A stretch of 64,000 nucleotides of DNA from Rufibacter roseus (GTDB taxonomy: Bacteria > Bacteroidota > Bacteroidia > Cytophagales > Hymenobacteraceae), in the NCBI RefSeq assembly GCF_001647285.1, contig NZ_LRML01000003.1, positions 248,001 through 312,000 of the forward strand. The letters are read 5' to 3'. A program made the position numbers and the translations under genes. Below, piece after piece: positions 8,689-17,456 of the stretch (position 1 is the stretch's first letter; each line of letters begins with the position of its first letter). The notes under the pieces were generated by a model. That model saw only the letters and a program-made list of their open reading frames with translations, did not search any database and was not told where the DNA came from.

Positions 8689-9090
8689 ATGAAAAACCTT
8701 TCTTCCGTTCTTGTGCTGTTGGCCTTGGGGCTGATGGCTTCGAAATGTGGCAACCGGCTGAATGTACCCGAAACGGTGTACGGGCAAACGTGGCTTTATT
8801 CGTATGAAGAAGACTCCGCCGATGTACGTACCTACCGGCCCAATACATTCGACTTTCCGCCTAGCCGGGGCAGAACAGGCTTTATGCTGTTGAAAGACGG
8901 TAACTTTATCCGCTACGGCATTGCCCCCGCCGACGGGTTGGAAGAACAGCCCGGTAAATGGGAGTCTCAGGGCAAGAAGCAAATCCGCATTCAATTCAAT
9001 AACCAAAAACACAAACCTGAGGAAATAGAGATACTTTTGGCCGAGCCTGAGGTAATGAAAATCCGACGGAAAACCACCACCGAGCAGTAA
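8689..9090 (+). CDS. Putative lipoprotein of unknown function
   Basis: A 133-residue protein I do not recognise as a named family. It has a hydrophobic N-terminus ending LMASKCGN, which could be a lipidation site although Lys before the Cys is atypical. The rest is a small beta-rich domain (YGQTWLYSYEED, DGNFIRYG, PGKWESQGKKQIRIQF) reminiscent of the lipocalin-like copper-resistance or NlpE-type folds. That likeness is a weak impression. The gene precedes the EVE-domain gene by 34 bp on the same strand and may be co-transcribed with it. Confidence 0.65.
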   Translation: MKNLSSVLVLLALGLMASKCGNRLNVPETVYGQTWLYSYEEDSADVRTYRPNTFDFPPSRGRTGFMLLKDGNFIRYGIAPADGLEEQPGKWESQGKKQIRIQFNNQKHKPEEIEILLAEPEVMKIRRKTTTEQ

Positions 9091-9124
9091 GTCACATTGC
9101 TGCTCCTTTACTTACTTTCAAATT

Positions 9125-9529
9125 ATGAACTACTGGCTAGTAAAAACTGAACCTGAAAAATACGCTTGGTCTGATTTAGAGCGCGACGGGCAAACCACTT
9201 GGGACGGCGTCCGTAACTTTCAGGCCCGCAATAACCTACAGCAGATGGCCGAAGGAGACTTGGTCTTGTATTACCATAGCGTATCAGACAAATGTATAGT
9301 GGGTGTGGCCAAAGTAGCCAAAGCCGCCTACCCAGACCCTACCTCTGATGACCCACGCTGGCTGGCGGTAACGCTGGCACCTGAAAAAGCATTTGCCAAG
9401 CCAGTTACTCTAGAGCAGATCAAGAAAGAAGAAAGACTCCAGAACATTGCGCTGCTACGCCAGTCAAGGCTTTCGGTCATGCCGCTCAGCCCAGAGGAGT
9501 TTGACATATTGTTAGGCATGGGGAATTAA
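9125..9529 (+). CDS. EVE domain-containing protein
   Basis: A 134-residue single-domain EVE protein of the PUA-like superfamily, a fold that binds modified nucleic-acid bases. Recognisable pieces are MNYWLVKTEPEKYAW, WDGVRNFQARNNL, GDLVLYYHS and IVGVAKV, followed by a DPRW/VTL core and the late LLRQSRLSVMPL motif. Length and N-terminus match the stand-alone bacterial form. The ligand is unknown, and nothing nearby (no restriction or methyltransferase gene) ties this copy to defence, so an RNA- or DNA-modification-related housekeeping role is inferred. Confidence 0.92.
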   Translation: MNYWLVKTEPEKYAWSDLERDGQTTWDGVRNFQARNNLQQMAEGDLVLYYHSVSDKCIVGVAKVAKAAYPDPTSDDPRWLAVTLAPEKAFAKPVTLEQIKKEERLQNIALLRQSRLSVMPLSPEEFDILLGMGN

Positions 9530-9665
9530 CCTTAGGTGCAGACAGACAACTTCTGCACTACCTACCAAGGCTACCTCATGGCTGTTTCTCTAGCTGCGGT
9601 AAGCAACAGAAGGCATTGCTTACCGCACTTGCAATACTGGTACCACGGAAAAGATTATGGATTTT

Positions 9666-9700
9666 AGGCAGGTTTGTTTTATCTTATAGCAAACCAGCCT
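9666..9700. repeat. Hairpin upstream of lipoprotein gene
   Basis: GGCAGGTTTG faces CAAACCAGCC across 13 nt. It lies 20 bp before the next start and could be a very divergent PAL-A copy or a 5' leader structure. Confidence 0.3.
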
Positions 9701-9719
9701 GTTAACATACCCTCACCAT

Positions 9720-11267
9720 ATGCCCTTGTCGTACAGAAATATCTATTATTGGTGTCTGCTTTTAAGTTGTTGGGGAGCATTTTCCTGCGCATCGGCTAAT
9801 AAAAACAAGTCTTCAGAAATAGCGAAGACCCCTGCGCCCGCCCAAACCTACCGGGCGGAAGTTGAAAGCAATTCTTTTGATGATGAGCATTGGGTACACC
9901 CGCTACCTGATAGTTCTTTGCTGCTGGTTAGCCTCAAGCGCAGCTCCTGGTTTTCCAAGGCTCCCTTCATCATCACCAAATATGACAAGCAGCTAAAACA
10001 AGTCCTGCGTGTAGAGCACGAGCAGAAAAGCGGCAGCAACTTGTACAAAATAGCCTCAGACCGTAACAAAGCATACCTACTTTTCGCCCCGCGTGACCCC
10101 AAAAGACTGCAACTCTACCAGGTAGACCTTTCAAACGGCAGCTATGTGTATTCAGAGCATGTCATGCCCTCCTCTAATTTCAACATAAAAGAAATGAAAG
10201 TGCTGCAGGGGCAAATTTTCCTGTATGCCTTAGAGCACATCAAGCTGAACATGCTGCTGCTAGACCCCAGCAAAGAAGAATTGCGTCAGTTGCCCGCCGT
10301 ATTTGGTCTGGAAGATGACTTGGGAGAGTTTAGGGTGGACACCATTTCCAATGCGGTTGAATTTGTAGTGGCTGAGTCAAACGGGTGGCGGTCTAGGTTG
10401 CAAACCAAGCGCATGAACGCCAGTGGCGACGTAATAGGCACGTATTTTCTGCAGCCCAACATGCAGTACCGCGATGACAACACTCTGCAAATCGCTCGCC
10501 TTACTCCTGGTGACACTCTTCAAAAATTACTGATTGGCACATATGGTTACCGAACCTCTATGTTTGCCCGCGGTTTGTTCAGCAGCGATTTAACCGGCAA
10601 CATCAAATACTATGATTTTAGCCAGCTGGAATACTTTTTTGAATACACCAGTCCTAGAAGGCAACGTAAAATGAAGGCAAAATTTGCCCGCCAAGAGGCA
10701 AAAGGCAAGCCATTGGTATTGCGCTACCGGCTGCTGTTACACCCTATCATGCCTCACCCACTGGGATATGCCATTGTAGGTGAGGTGTATTACCCGCAGT
10801 ACCGCAGCTACCAATACACCACCGCCAGCGGTAACCCTAATTTCGGCAACGGCCCTCATACCCGCCAGATTTATGATGGTTTCAGGTTTACCCACGCCAT
10901 TGCCTGTGTGTTTGACCGCCAGGGCAACCTGCTTTGGGATAATTCTTTCAGGTTAAGCAATGCCACCTACCCCGAATTAGCCCCTACCGTAGAAGCCGGC
11001 ATTACACCCAATGGTGACATTACCCTGGTGTACCCTAAAGAAGAGCACCTCCACTATAAAACACTTAAACCGGGCACCTCACTTTCAAATGAAGAGAATG
11101 TACCTATAAAGCTGAAGGAAGAAACAGAGAAACTAGTAAGTTCTGACCAAGAGGGCATTGTGCAATGGTACGGCAGCCATTTCATATCCTTCGGGTTTCA
11201 GCGCATACGGCCGGCAGACGGCTCTGCCCGCTCGGTCTTCTTTTTGCAGGAAGTTGTGTACGAGTAA
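9720..11267 (+). CDS. Putative lipoprotein, unknown function
   Basis: A 515-residue protein with a lipoprotein signal (about 1-23, lipobox GAFSC). The mature part is soluble and beta-rich, with repeated stretches that look like propeller or WD-like strands (WVHPLPDSSLLLVSLKR, YKIASDRNKAYLLFAP, ITPNGDITLVYP). The central YYPQYRSYQYTTASGN segment is Tyr-rich. No family assignment is possible from inspection. It is probably an outer-membrane or periplasmic lipoprotein facing the envelope. It forms a single unit upstream of a small membrane-protein gene. Confidence 0.7.
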   Translation: MPLSYRNIYYWCLLLSCWGAFSCASANKNKSSEIAKTPAPAQTYRAEVESNSFDDEHWVHPLPDSSLLLVSLKRSSWFSKAPFIITKYDKQLKQVLRVEHEQKSGSNLYKIASDRNKAYLLFAPRDPKRLQLYQVDLSNGSYVYSEHVMPSSNFNIKEMKVLQGQIFLYALEHIKLNMLLLDPSKEELRQLPAVFGLEDDLGEFRVDTISNAVEFVVAESNGWRSRLQTKRMNASGDVIGTYFLQPNMQYRDDNTLQIARLTPGDTLQKLLIGTYGYRTSMFARGLFSSDLTGNIKYYDFSQLEYFFEYTSPRRQRKMKAKFARQEAKGKPLVLRYRLLLHPIMPHPLGYAIVGEVYYPQYRSYQYTTASGNPNFGNGPHTRQIYDGFRFTHAIACVFDRQGNLLWDNSFRLSNATYPELAPTVEAGITPNGDITLVYPKEEHLHYKTLKPGTSLSNEENVPIKLKEETEKLVSSDQEGIVQWYGSHFISFGFQRIRPADGSARSVFFLQEVVYE

Positions 11268-11316
11268 AAGGTGTTTGCGGAATTTCGCTTTCAGACAGGT
11301 TCAATAAAATGAATGA

Positions 11317-11877
11317 ATGTTCACATTGATCCACTTCCTTTTTATGCTGCTCAAAATAGCGGTGCTAGCAACAGCTTATGCTACCCTTACATTTCTTATA
11401 CTCTACCTACTAAGTAAGGCTACTTCAATTAAGCTCTTCCAGAAATGGAGGACTAAGAAATTTTACACATGGTTGCCGATTGGGTTTACCTACTCAATTG
11501 GGCTTCTCATCTTTTCTTTCACCTACTGGGGAAACCATGGGCTTGGCGACTCCAGCAGAATACCTGTGGGGCATGGGCAAGCCATCTATAACAGTGACGG
11601 CGCGTTTACCTACTTGTACCCAGACAAAAAAAAGACTTCTTACCAGCTGCAGTTCCTTACCTTCACAGTAAGCCAGAACAAGCTGTCTGCGGAAAAAGAA
11701 GATGGAAGATATGTAGTCTTTGACCTCAAAACCTCAGAACTAAAAGAATTTGAAAGCCAGGCTACTTACAACCAATATGCCCTAAGCAACAGCTTACCAG
11801 GTTCAAATGAATTCAAAGATTTCATCAGTCACTATCATGACTATTGGAAAGGTTGGAGGTTTTATCTGTTACCTTGA
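11317..11877 (+). CDS. Small membrane protein, unknown function
   Basis: A 186-residue protein with two hydrophobic helices (about 5-33 and 50-70), a basic cytoplasmic loop (KLFQKWRTKK) and a soluble C-terminal half with no recognised motif. A second ATG four bases upstream is out of frame, so the chosen ATG is the only reasonable start. It lies 49 bp after the lipoprotein gene and could share its transcript. Function is unknown. Confidence 0.65.
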   Translation: MFTLIHFLFMLLKIAVLATAYATLTFLILYLLSKATSIKLFQKWRTKKFYTWLPIGFTYSIGLLIFSFTYWGNHGLGDSSRIPVGHGQAIYNSDGAFTYLYPDKKKTSYQLQFLTFTVSQNKLSAEKEDGRYVVFDLKTSELKEFESQATYNQYALSNSLPGSNEFKDFISHYHDYWKGWRFYLLP

Positions 11878-11925
11878 TTCAACCTTCAGAACCCTTATTG
11901 ATCGTGAAAGAGCATAAGCAATAGG

Positions 11926-11965
11926 CTGCTTTGAGGCTATTTTCAGGAAAACAGCCCCAAAACAG
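11926..11965. repeat. PAL-A palindrome, copy 3
   Basis: CTGCTTTGAGGCT faces ACAGCCCCAAAACAG around ATTTTCAGGAAA. It lies between the small membrane-protein gene and pyrR, upstream of the pyrR promoter. Confidence 0.7.
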
Positions 11966-12033
11966 GAAAGCTGTTTCCCAACTTTTTACTAAAACGAAAG
12001 ACGAATAACGAGCAACAGATAACGAATTACCCC

Positions 12034-12041
12034 TATCTTTG
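12034..12041 (+). promoter_or_regulatory. -7 box for pyrRB
   Basis: TATCTTTG lies 17 nt before the pyrR ATG. The implied leader is only about 10 nt, too short for a PyrR-controlled attenuator. Confidence 0.55.
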
Positions 12042-12058
12042 CCCAAAAGCCAAAGGCC

Positions 12059-12625
12059 ATGCACAAACGCCTTATTGTTCCGCACGCCCTGTTCCAGATC
12101 ATGATTCAGCGGCTGGCGCACCAGTTGATTGAAACGCACCGCGATTTTTCTGATTCCGTTATTTTAGGCTTACAGCCCCGCGGTATTTATGTTGCCGACC
12201 GTCTGCAGCAAACGCTGCAGAAGATTCTGGGCGTTTCGGTTCAGACGGGCTACCTAGATATCACATTCCACCGTGACGATTTCCGCCGTCGCCCCGCTCC
12301 GCTGGCCCCTAATGCCACTAAAGTTGATTTCTCATTAGAAGGCAAACGGGTTATTCTGGTAGACGATGTGCTGTACACCGGCCGTTCCGTGAGAGCCGCC
12401 CTGGATGCCATGATCTCCTACGGCCGCCCAGCCCAGGTGGAACTGCTGGTGCTGATAGACCGCCAATTCACCCGCGATTTGCCTATTGAGGCTACCTACG
12501 TAGGGCAGCGTGTAGACTCGCTGCACTCGCAGCGCGTGGAAGTAACCTGGCAAGGTGCCGAATCTCCGGAAGACGTTATTTGGCTTTTAACCCCTGAACA
12601 AGACAAATCTCATGCAACAGCTTAG
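12059..12625 (+). CDS. pyrR: PyrR: pyr regulator / uracil phosphoribosyltransferase homologue
   Basis: A 188-residue type I phosphoribosyltransferase. The PRPP-binding loop VILVDDVLYTGRS lies at 98-110, preceded by the GLQPRGIYVADRL motif and the flexible-loop TFHRDDFRR typical of PyrR. In Firmicutes PyrR binds pyr mRNA and also converts uracil plus PRPP to UMP. Here it heads a two-gene operon, its stop overlapping pyrB by 14 nt, so a role in pyrimidine synthesis or salvage is secure. RNA attenuation is doubtful because no leader fits upstream, so the salvage activity may dominate in this organism (inference). Confidence 0.93.
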   Translation: MHKRLIVPHALFQIMIQRLAHQLIETHRDFSDSVILGLQPRGIYVADRLQQTLQKILGVSVQTGYLDITFHRDDFRRRPAPLAPNATKVDFSLEGKRVILVDDVLYTGRSVRAALDAMISYGRPAQVELLVLIDRQFTRDLPIEATYVGQRVDSLHSQRVEVTWQGAESPEDVIWLLTPEQDKSHATA

Positions 12626-13535
12626 CGTCCGCCACCTGCTGGGCATCAAAGACATTACCCCGCAAGACATACAGCTTATTTTTGAAACAGCGGATCAATT
12701 TAAAGAGGTGTTAAGCCGCCCTATTAAGAAGGTGCCTTCGCTGCGCGATGTGACTATTGCCAACGTCTTCTTCGAGAATTCCACCCGCACCCGCCTCTCC
12801 TTTGAGCTGGCGGAGAAAAGGCTGTCTGCAGACGTGATCAATTTCTCGGCCTCGGGCAGTTCGGTCAAAAAAGGCGAAACGCTGCTAGACACGGTCAACA
12901 ACATTCTGGCCATGAAGGTAGACATGATTGTCATGCGCCACAGCAGCCCCGGCGCGCCGCACTTTCTGTCCAGAAAAATAAAAGCCAACATTGTGAACGC
13001 CGGCGACGGCACCCATGAACACCCTACCCAAGCTTTACTAGATGCTTTCTCCATCAGGGAAAAACTGGGCGATGTAGGCGGAAAGAAAATAGCGATCATT
13101 GGTGACATCACCCATTCCAGAGTGGCATTGTCTAACATTTTCGCGCTGCAGAAATTAGGTGCTGAAGTGGCCGTTTGCGGCCCTCCTACCCTGTTGCCCA
13201 AGCACATTGGCGGGCTGGGCGTGAAAGTATTCTGGAACGTGCGCGAGGCGCTGCAATGGTGCGATGTAGCCAACGTGCTCCGTATTCAGCTGGAGCGCCA
13301 GCAGGGCAAGTTGTTCCCGTCTTTACGCGAGTACGCTATGTACTTTGGCATCAACAAGAAAATGCTGGATGAGCTGAACAAAGAAATAGTGCTCATGCAC
13401 CCTGGCCCTATCAACCGCGGTGTGGAACTTACCTCAGACGCTGCCGACTCTCACCACTCCATCATTCTGGATCAGGTAGAAAACGGTGTAGCTATAAGAA
13501 TGGCCGTGTTGTATTTATTGGCCGGAAGAGCGTAG
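12612..13535 (+). CDS. pyrB: Aspartate carbamoyltransferase catalytic subunit
   Basis: A 307-residue ATCase catalytic chain that condenses carbamoyl phosphate with aspartate in the first committed step of pyrimidine synthesis. The carbamoyl-phosphate site FENSTRTRLSFE, the MVMRHSSPGAP loop, HEHPTQALLDAF, and the C-terminal MHPGPINRGVEL are all present. The length is that of the free catalytic subunit. It is translationally coupled to pyrR through a 14-nt overlap. A strong hairpin built on a PAL-A copy ends the operon 20 bp after the stop. Confidence 0.97.
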   Translation: MQQLSVRHLLGIKDITPQDIQLIFETADQFKEVLSRPIKKVPSLRDVTIANVFFENSTRTRLSFELAEKRLSADVINFSASGSSVKKGETLLDTVNNILAMKVDMIVMRHSSPGAPHFLSRKIKANIVNAGDGTHEHPTQALLDAFSIREKLGDVGGKKIAIIGDITHSRVALSNIFALQKLGAEVAVCGPPTLLPKHIGGLGVKVFWNVREALQWCDVANVLRIQLERQQGKLFPSLREYAMYFGINKKMLDELNKEIVLMHPGPINRGVELTSDAADSHHSIILDQVENGVAIRMAVLYLLAGRA

Positions 13536-13555
13536 GGAAATAATAGGAATAAGAT

Positions 13556-13617
13556 AAAAGAAGAGCCTGTTTTAGGGCCGGTTTTCCAAAACCAGCCCTA
13601 AAACAGGCTCTTCTTTT
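13556..13617. terminator. Terminator built on PAL-A copy 4
   Basis: The PAL-A core (13567-13606, AGGGC core) is extended by AAAAGAAGAGCC on the left and GGCTCTTCTTTT on the right, giving a stem of more than 25 bp with a T tract on either strand. It lies between the convergent pyrB and the minus-strand lipoprotein gene, so it can serve both. Confidence 0.85.
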
Positions 13618-13640
13618 ATACACCAATAGTTATACTAGAT

Positions 13641-14270
13641 TCACTTATTCAAGTAAGGCTCTACCTCCTGTAGTGTAAAGCTAACTGATGTTCCATTCAC
13701 AGATAAGCAGGCAGTAGGAAGACCAAACTCCACATGGAAAACGAGTTGCCCAGCCTCAAACTCAAGCCTTAACTCATCCATTGGAAAATCATGAAATGGT
13801 TCTGCCCCCTCAAAGCATTCTTTAGATTCCGGATCAGATGACAGCTTCAGATAATCTGCTTTTATCTGTTGGTTTATATGTTTGAGCAATTTCTCTTGTT
13901 TCTGGTTGAAGAGCGCTGAATTTGAAATTTCTATGTATTTACCCTTCTCAAATCTGTAAAGACCATTTTCATAACTGTAGCGACCGTTGAAATCAGGTGT
14001 GCCAGTACTTATAGTTCTGTAATTACCGTAAGTACATGTTTTAATGATGATGGGGTCTTCAGATTCAGGATTCTTTTCCTCTTTCTCTTCACAGGTTACC
14101 GTAAAACCAGATGGTTTGAAGACACCTTTATCCTGCCTTTCTGCTGCAGGTGTCTTTACCTCAACAACAGAAGAAGCAGTTTCTTTGGATGTTATGCTAG
14201 CCTCTGTAGGTGCAGACTGGCTTTCTCCGCAGAATGAAAAAAGGAGTGATGACGCTAGCGCAAATAACAC
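13641..14270 (-). CDS. Putative lipoprotein, unknown function
   Basis: A 209-residue protein with a hydrophobic leader ending LLFSFCGES, a plausible lipobox. A Ser/Thr/Glu-rich linker (about 20-50) leads to a globular domain with several Cys (TCEEKEEKNPE, IIKTCTYG, KECFEG, TACLSVNG). No family was recognised. The only in-frame start is GTG, with a stop upstream. It is probably an exported envelope protein; nothing in the context points to its role. Confidence 0.65.
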   Translation of the reverse strand: MLFALASSLLFSFCGESQSAPTEASITSKETASSVVEVKTPAAERQDKGVFKPSGFTVTCEEKEEKNPESEDPIIIKTCTYGNYRTISTGTPDFNGRYSYENGLYRFEKGKYIEISNSALFNQKQEKLLKHINQQIKADYLKLSSDPESKECFEGAEPFHDFPMDELRLEFEAGQLVFHVEFGLPTACLSVNGTSVSFTLQEVEPYLNK

Positions 14271-14353
14271 TTTCTGAAAATGCTTCGTTTCAATTAGAAA
14301 AGGAAATTAACTATCCAAAAGCTTGCATAACCCAAAGTTGTATTTGCTCTAAC

Positions 14354-15877
14354 CTAAAAAGGCAGCGGCATGGTAAGCGGCTCTTTCATTTCGAAATCAT
14401 AGAGGGTTTGCAGCCGCACGTTATAGTAGGCATCCCAGAAGTTGCGGAGGTTGCTTACGTAACTGCGGCGAGCTGAGTCGCGCTCAGTGGCGGCTTGGTT
14501 CAGTTCCAGAACACCAATTTTACCGGCTAAATAGCGGTCTTTGGCTCCCAAGTAACGTCTTTCTGCCAAACCATTGGCCTGTTGGGCAATTTTCATCTGC
14601 TCGCGCAGCATCTTGAAACGTTTTACTTGCAAGTACACATCCTGCTCAAAACTCACGCGCTGCTGCTCTAGGTTACCGGTAACCAATTTGTGGTTGGCTC
14701 GGGCTGTTCCTCTTCTGGACTTGTTTCGGCCCCAGTCTAGCAACGGAATACTCAGCCCCAAATTAACCCGCTGCTGTGAGGATGGGTTTTCATAAACGGG
14801 CACAAGATCTCCAGCTTGCTGCGCTAAACCATATTGTAAAAATAAATCAGCGTTAATGCCGGTACTGGCTTCGGCCCAATCCAGATTTCGCTCGGCATCT
14901 AGCCTCTCTCGTTCTAAGGTGATCATTCTTGCCCTGTTTTCGCGGGCCTGTACCAGAGCCACTTCCTCGTCTATTTCAAACTGCGGAATTTGGTCTGGAA
15001 TGATGAGTCTGATAGGATAGGTATCGGTAAAGCCAAGATAGGTTTTCAGGCGCAAAGTACTTATTTCAATATCAAGCTTTGCCTGTTCTAAACTCTGTCT
15101 GGAAGTAAGCAAACTGAGTTCCAGCTGCAGTAACTCATTCACGCTGATTTTGGCATCATAAAACCTGGCCTGCGCTAACTTGAAAAGGGTGTCATTGTTG
15201 GCTACATTCTTCTGGGCAATTTCATAGCTAATTTGGCTTTGCAACTGAGAGAAGTATAAGTCAGTGGCCCTGATGGCAATCCGCTCCATCTCTTCCCAAA
15301 AATAGCGCTTGGCTTCTTCAAAACGCAGTGGTTCAATTCTTCTGTCCCACTTTAACCCGTTGTGGTTAAAAATTGGCTGACGGTAGGTGATCACCACAGG
15401 GTTTGAGGCATAGGAATACCCGTTGGGATTATCAATCCTTGTCAGTTTTGAATCAATGGCAATGGTTCCCCCGGTAAGCCCAATGTTTTGTTTCAGCTCT
15501 AGGTGACCAGCAGAAACCGCTGACTGTGTTCTAACAAATCTTTGCTCACCAGTATTCTGATCTAAAATTTGGCTGTAGTCATTAACATAAGAGGGTACTG
15601 TTGCATAAAGCGCCAACTGGGGCAGATAGTTACTTTTGTACGTCTGGTACTGCCAAGTTCTGTTCTCTAATTGCGTGAGGGCCTGTTGATAATTAGGCGA
15701 CTGCTCACGCGCCATTTTGATAACTTCCTCTAAGGTAAGCCTAACCGTTTGCGGATCTTCCTCCTCTTCTGGCAAAGGCACTTTCTGTTCCTGACCTTGC
15801 GCCACGGCAGCTACAAGAAACAAAACTAGCACCAATCCCCACTTCTCTGCACACCTGATTATCGCTCTTGGTTTCAC
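14354..15877 (-). CDS. TolC family outer-membrane efflux protein
   Basis: A 507-residue outer-membrane factor that would form the trimeric exit duct of a tripartite efflux pump or type I exporter. A signal peptide (about 1-28, ending AVAQG) is followed by a Pro/Glu-rich linker and two OEP repeats made of long helices (LTLEEVIKMAREQSPNYQQAL, then NRARMITLERERLDAERNLDWAEA). Bacteroidota variants often lie beside RND or MacA/B partners, but none is adjacent here, so the cognate pump is unknown. The start codon is GTG. It is transcribed alone, with a PAL-A copy upstream between it and pepP. Confidence 0.9.
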   Translation of the reverse strand: MKPRAIIRCAEKWGLVLVLFLVAAVAQGQEQKVPLPEEEEDPQTVRLTLEEVIKMAREQSPNYQQALTQLENRTWQYQTYKSNYLPQLALYATVPSYVNDYSQILDQNTGEQRFVRTQSAVSAGHLELKQNIGLTGGTIAIDSKLTRIDNPNGYSYASNPVVITYRQPIFNHNGLKWDRRIEPLRFEEAKRYFWEEMERIAIRATDLYFSQLQSQISYEIAQKNVANNDTLFKLAQARFYDAKISVNELLQLELSLLTSRQSLEQAKLDIEISTLRLKTYLGFTDTYPIRLIIPDQIPQFEIDEEVALVQARENRARMITLERERLDAERNLDWAEASTGINADLFLQYGLAQQAGDLVPVYENPSSQQRVNLGLSIPLLDWGRNKSRRGTARANHKLVTGNLEQQRVSFEQDVYLQVKRFKMLREQMKIAQQANGLAERRYLGAKDRYLAGKIGVLELNQAATERDSARRSYVSNLRNFWDAYYNVRLQTLYDFEMKEPLTMPLPF

Positions 15878-15953
15878 TGTACTCTAACTCTAAAATATTA
15901 ATTTACTGATAGTCTTTTTGGTCAAATCTCCTTCTTGCTACAAAAGTTTCAGG

Positions 15954-15992
15954 TTGTTTTGGAGCTGATTTCAGGAAAACAGCTCCAAAACG
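15954..15992. repeat. PAL-A palindrome, copy 5
   Basis: TTGTTTTGGAGCTG faces ACAGCTCCAAAACG. The GGAGC/GCTCC core differs from the common AGGCC core, yet both arms still match each other. Confidence 0.8.
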
Positions 15993-16012
15993 CGGAAATA
16001 CACTTTTTTGGG

Positions 16013-17302
16013 TTAACCCCGCATTTCGCGCTCAATATCTTCTACTTCCAACGGAATATTTTCCATTAAATCTACCGGTCCGTTGTGCGTGATCAGGATG
16101 TCGTTCTCCAGCCGTATGCCCAGGCCTTCTTCTCTGATGTAAATGCCCGGCTCACAGGTAAATACCATGCCTTCTTCAAACGGACGGTACTTGTCGCCTA
16201 CGTCGTGCACGTCTAAGCCCAGGAAGTGGGAGGTGCCGTGCGGGAAGTATTTTTTGTATAGCGGCGCGGCAGGGTCCTGGTTTTTCACGTCTGCCTCTGA
16301 GAGCAAGTCCAGCTTGATCAGTTCGTGTTCCATTACTTTGCCCACAAACTTGTGGTACTGGTCAAGGGTGTTACCCGGCACCAGCATCTGCTTGGCGGTT
16401 TTCATGACGTGCAGCACGGCGTTGTACACCTTGGCCTGGCGATTGGTGAATTTGCCGTTTACCGGAATAGAGCGGGTAAGGTCAGCGGCGTAGTTGGCGT
16501 ACTCTGCCCCGAAGTCCATGAGCAGCACATCGCCGTCTTTGCATTCTCTGAAGTTGTCTACATAATGCAGAATGCAGGCATTTTCGCCGGAGGCGATAAT
16601 AGAACCGTAGGCCGGTCCGCGCGAGCGGTTACGAAGGAATTCATGACTGATCTCGGCCTCAATCTCATATTCCATCACGCCCGGCTTCACGAATTTGAGA
16701 ATACGGCGGAAGGCTTTTTCTGTGATGTCACAGGCGCGGCGCATGAGCTCAATCTCACGCGGATGCTTGATGGAGCGCAGGTAATGCAGGTATTGGGTGC
16801 TGCGGCAGTAATTGTGCAGCGGGTATTTCTCCTTCATCTTTTTGATGAAGCGGGCATCGCGGGTTTCTACCTCAATAACGGCGCGCAGGTGCTCGTTTGA
16901 GTTGAGGTACACGTTTTCTACGTAAGGCATGAGCGAGCTCAGAATACTTTCAAACTCGTGCGTCCAGAAGATGGTTTGTATACCAGACGCTTCACGGGCT
17001 TGCTCTTTGGTGAGTTTGTAGCCTTCCCAGGTTAGAATGTGGTCGTTGGTTTCGCGCACGAACAGAATCTCCTTCAGGCGCTCCTCGCGGGCATCGGGGA
17101 AAAGAACCAGAACGCTTTCTTCCTGATCAATGCCGCTGAGCCACAGCAGATCACTGTTCTGCCGGAACGGCATGGTGCCGTCGGCGTTGGTAGGCATTAC
17201 GTCATTGGAGTTGAAGATGGCCAGCGACTGCGGCTTGAGGTAAGAAACAAACTTCTCACGGTTATGGATGTAGAGTTCTTTTCCGATAGACTCGTACTTC
17301 AT
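16013..17302 (-). CDS. Xaa-Pro aminopeptidase (M24B family)
   Basis: A 429-residue aminopeptidase P that removes N-terminal residues preceding proline, using a dinuclear metal site. The creatinase-type N-terminal domain (1-170) precedes the pita-bread catalytic domain. The metal ligands are visible: MDFGAEYANYAADLTRS (two Asp), GTSHFLGLDVHDVG (His), CEPGIY (Glu) and RLENDILIT (Glu). There is no signal peptide, so it is probably cytoplasmic. It starts at ATG, and its promoter region contains a PAL-A copy shared with the divergent subtilase gene. Confidence 0.95.
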   Translation of the reverse strand: MKYESIGKELYIHNREKFVSYLKPQSLAIFNSNDVMPTNADGTMPFRQNSDLLWLSGIDQEESVLVLFPDAREERLKEILFVRETNDHILTWEGYKLTKEQAREASGIQTIFWTHEFESILSSLMPYVENVYLNSNEHLRAVIEVETRDARFIKKMKEKYPLHNYCRSTQYLHYLRSIKHPREIELMRRACDITEKAFRRILKFVKPGVMEYEIEAEISHEFLRNRSRGPAYGSIIASGENACILHYVDNFRECKDGDVLLMDFGAEYANYAADLTRSIPVNGKFTNRQAKVYNAVLHVMKTAKQMLVPGNTLDQYHKFVGKVMEHELIKLDLLSEADVKNQDPAAPLYKKYFPHGTSHFLGLDVHDVGDKYRPFEEGMVFTCEPGIYIREEGLGIRLENDILITHNGPVDLMENIPLEVEDIEREMRG

Positions 17303-17338
17303 GGCGGTAGGATATGTTGGTCTTTTCCGATTAAGTTA

Positions 17339-17378
17339 CTGTTTCAGAGCTGTTTTTTTCAAAACAAATCGAAAACAG
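17339..17378. repeat. PAL-A palindrome, copy 6 (imperfect)
   Basis: CTGTTTCAGAGCTG faces ACAAATCGAAAACAG. The outer arms are intact and the core is poorly paired. It lies in a divergent promoter region, which argues against a purely terminator role. Confidence 0.6.
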
Positions 17379-17456
17379 ATATTATTTTGGAAGCTTAAAT
17401 GTATGACATAAAATTATAATTTGCAGACTTAACCCGTTTCTATCTACCTGTCTGGC

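Noticed and set aside
9125-9529. Defence system around the EVE-domain protein
   Set aside because: Neighbours are envelope proteins and polX. No nuclease, methyltransferase or helicase partner is present.
12000-12058. PyrR-binding attenuator upstream of pyrR
   Set aside because: No terminator/anti-terminator pair or conserved binding loop was seen between the preceding gene and pyrR.
12695-13273. 192-residue minus-strand ORF
   Set aside because: It is a shadow of pyrB, whose catalytic motifs are intact on the plus strand.
16325-16900. 191-residue plus-strand ORF
   Set aside because: It is antisense to the Xaa-Pro aminopeptidase gene; its His/Val-rich translation shows no domain.
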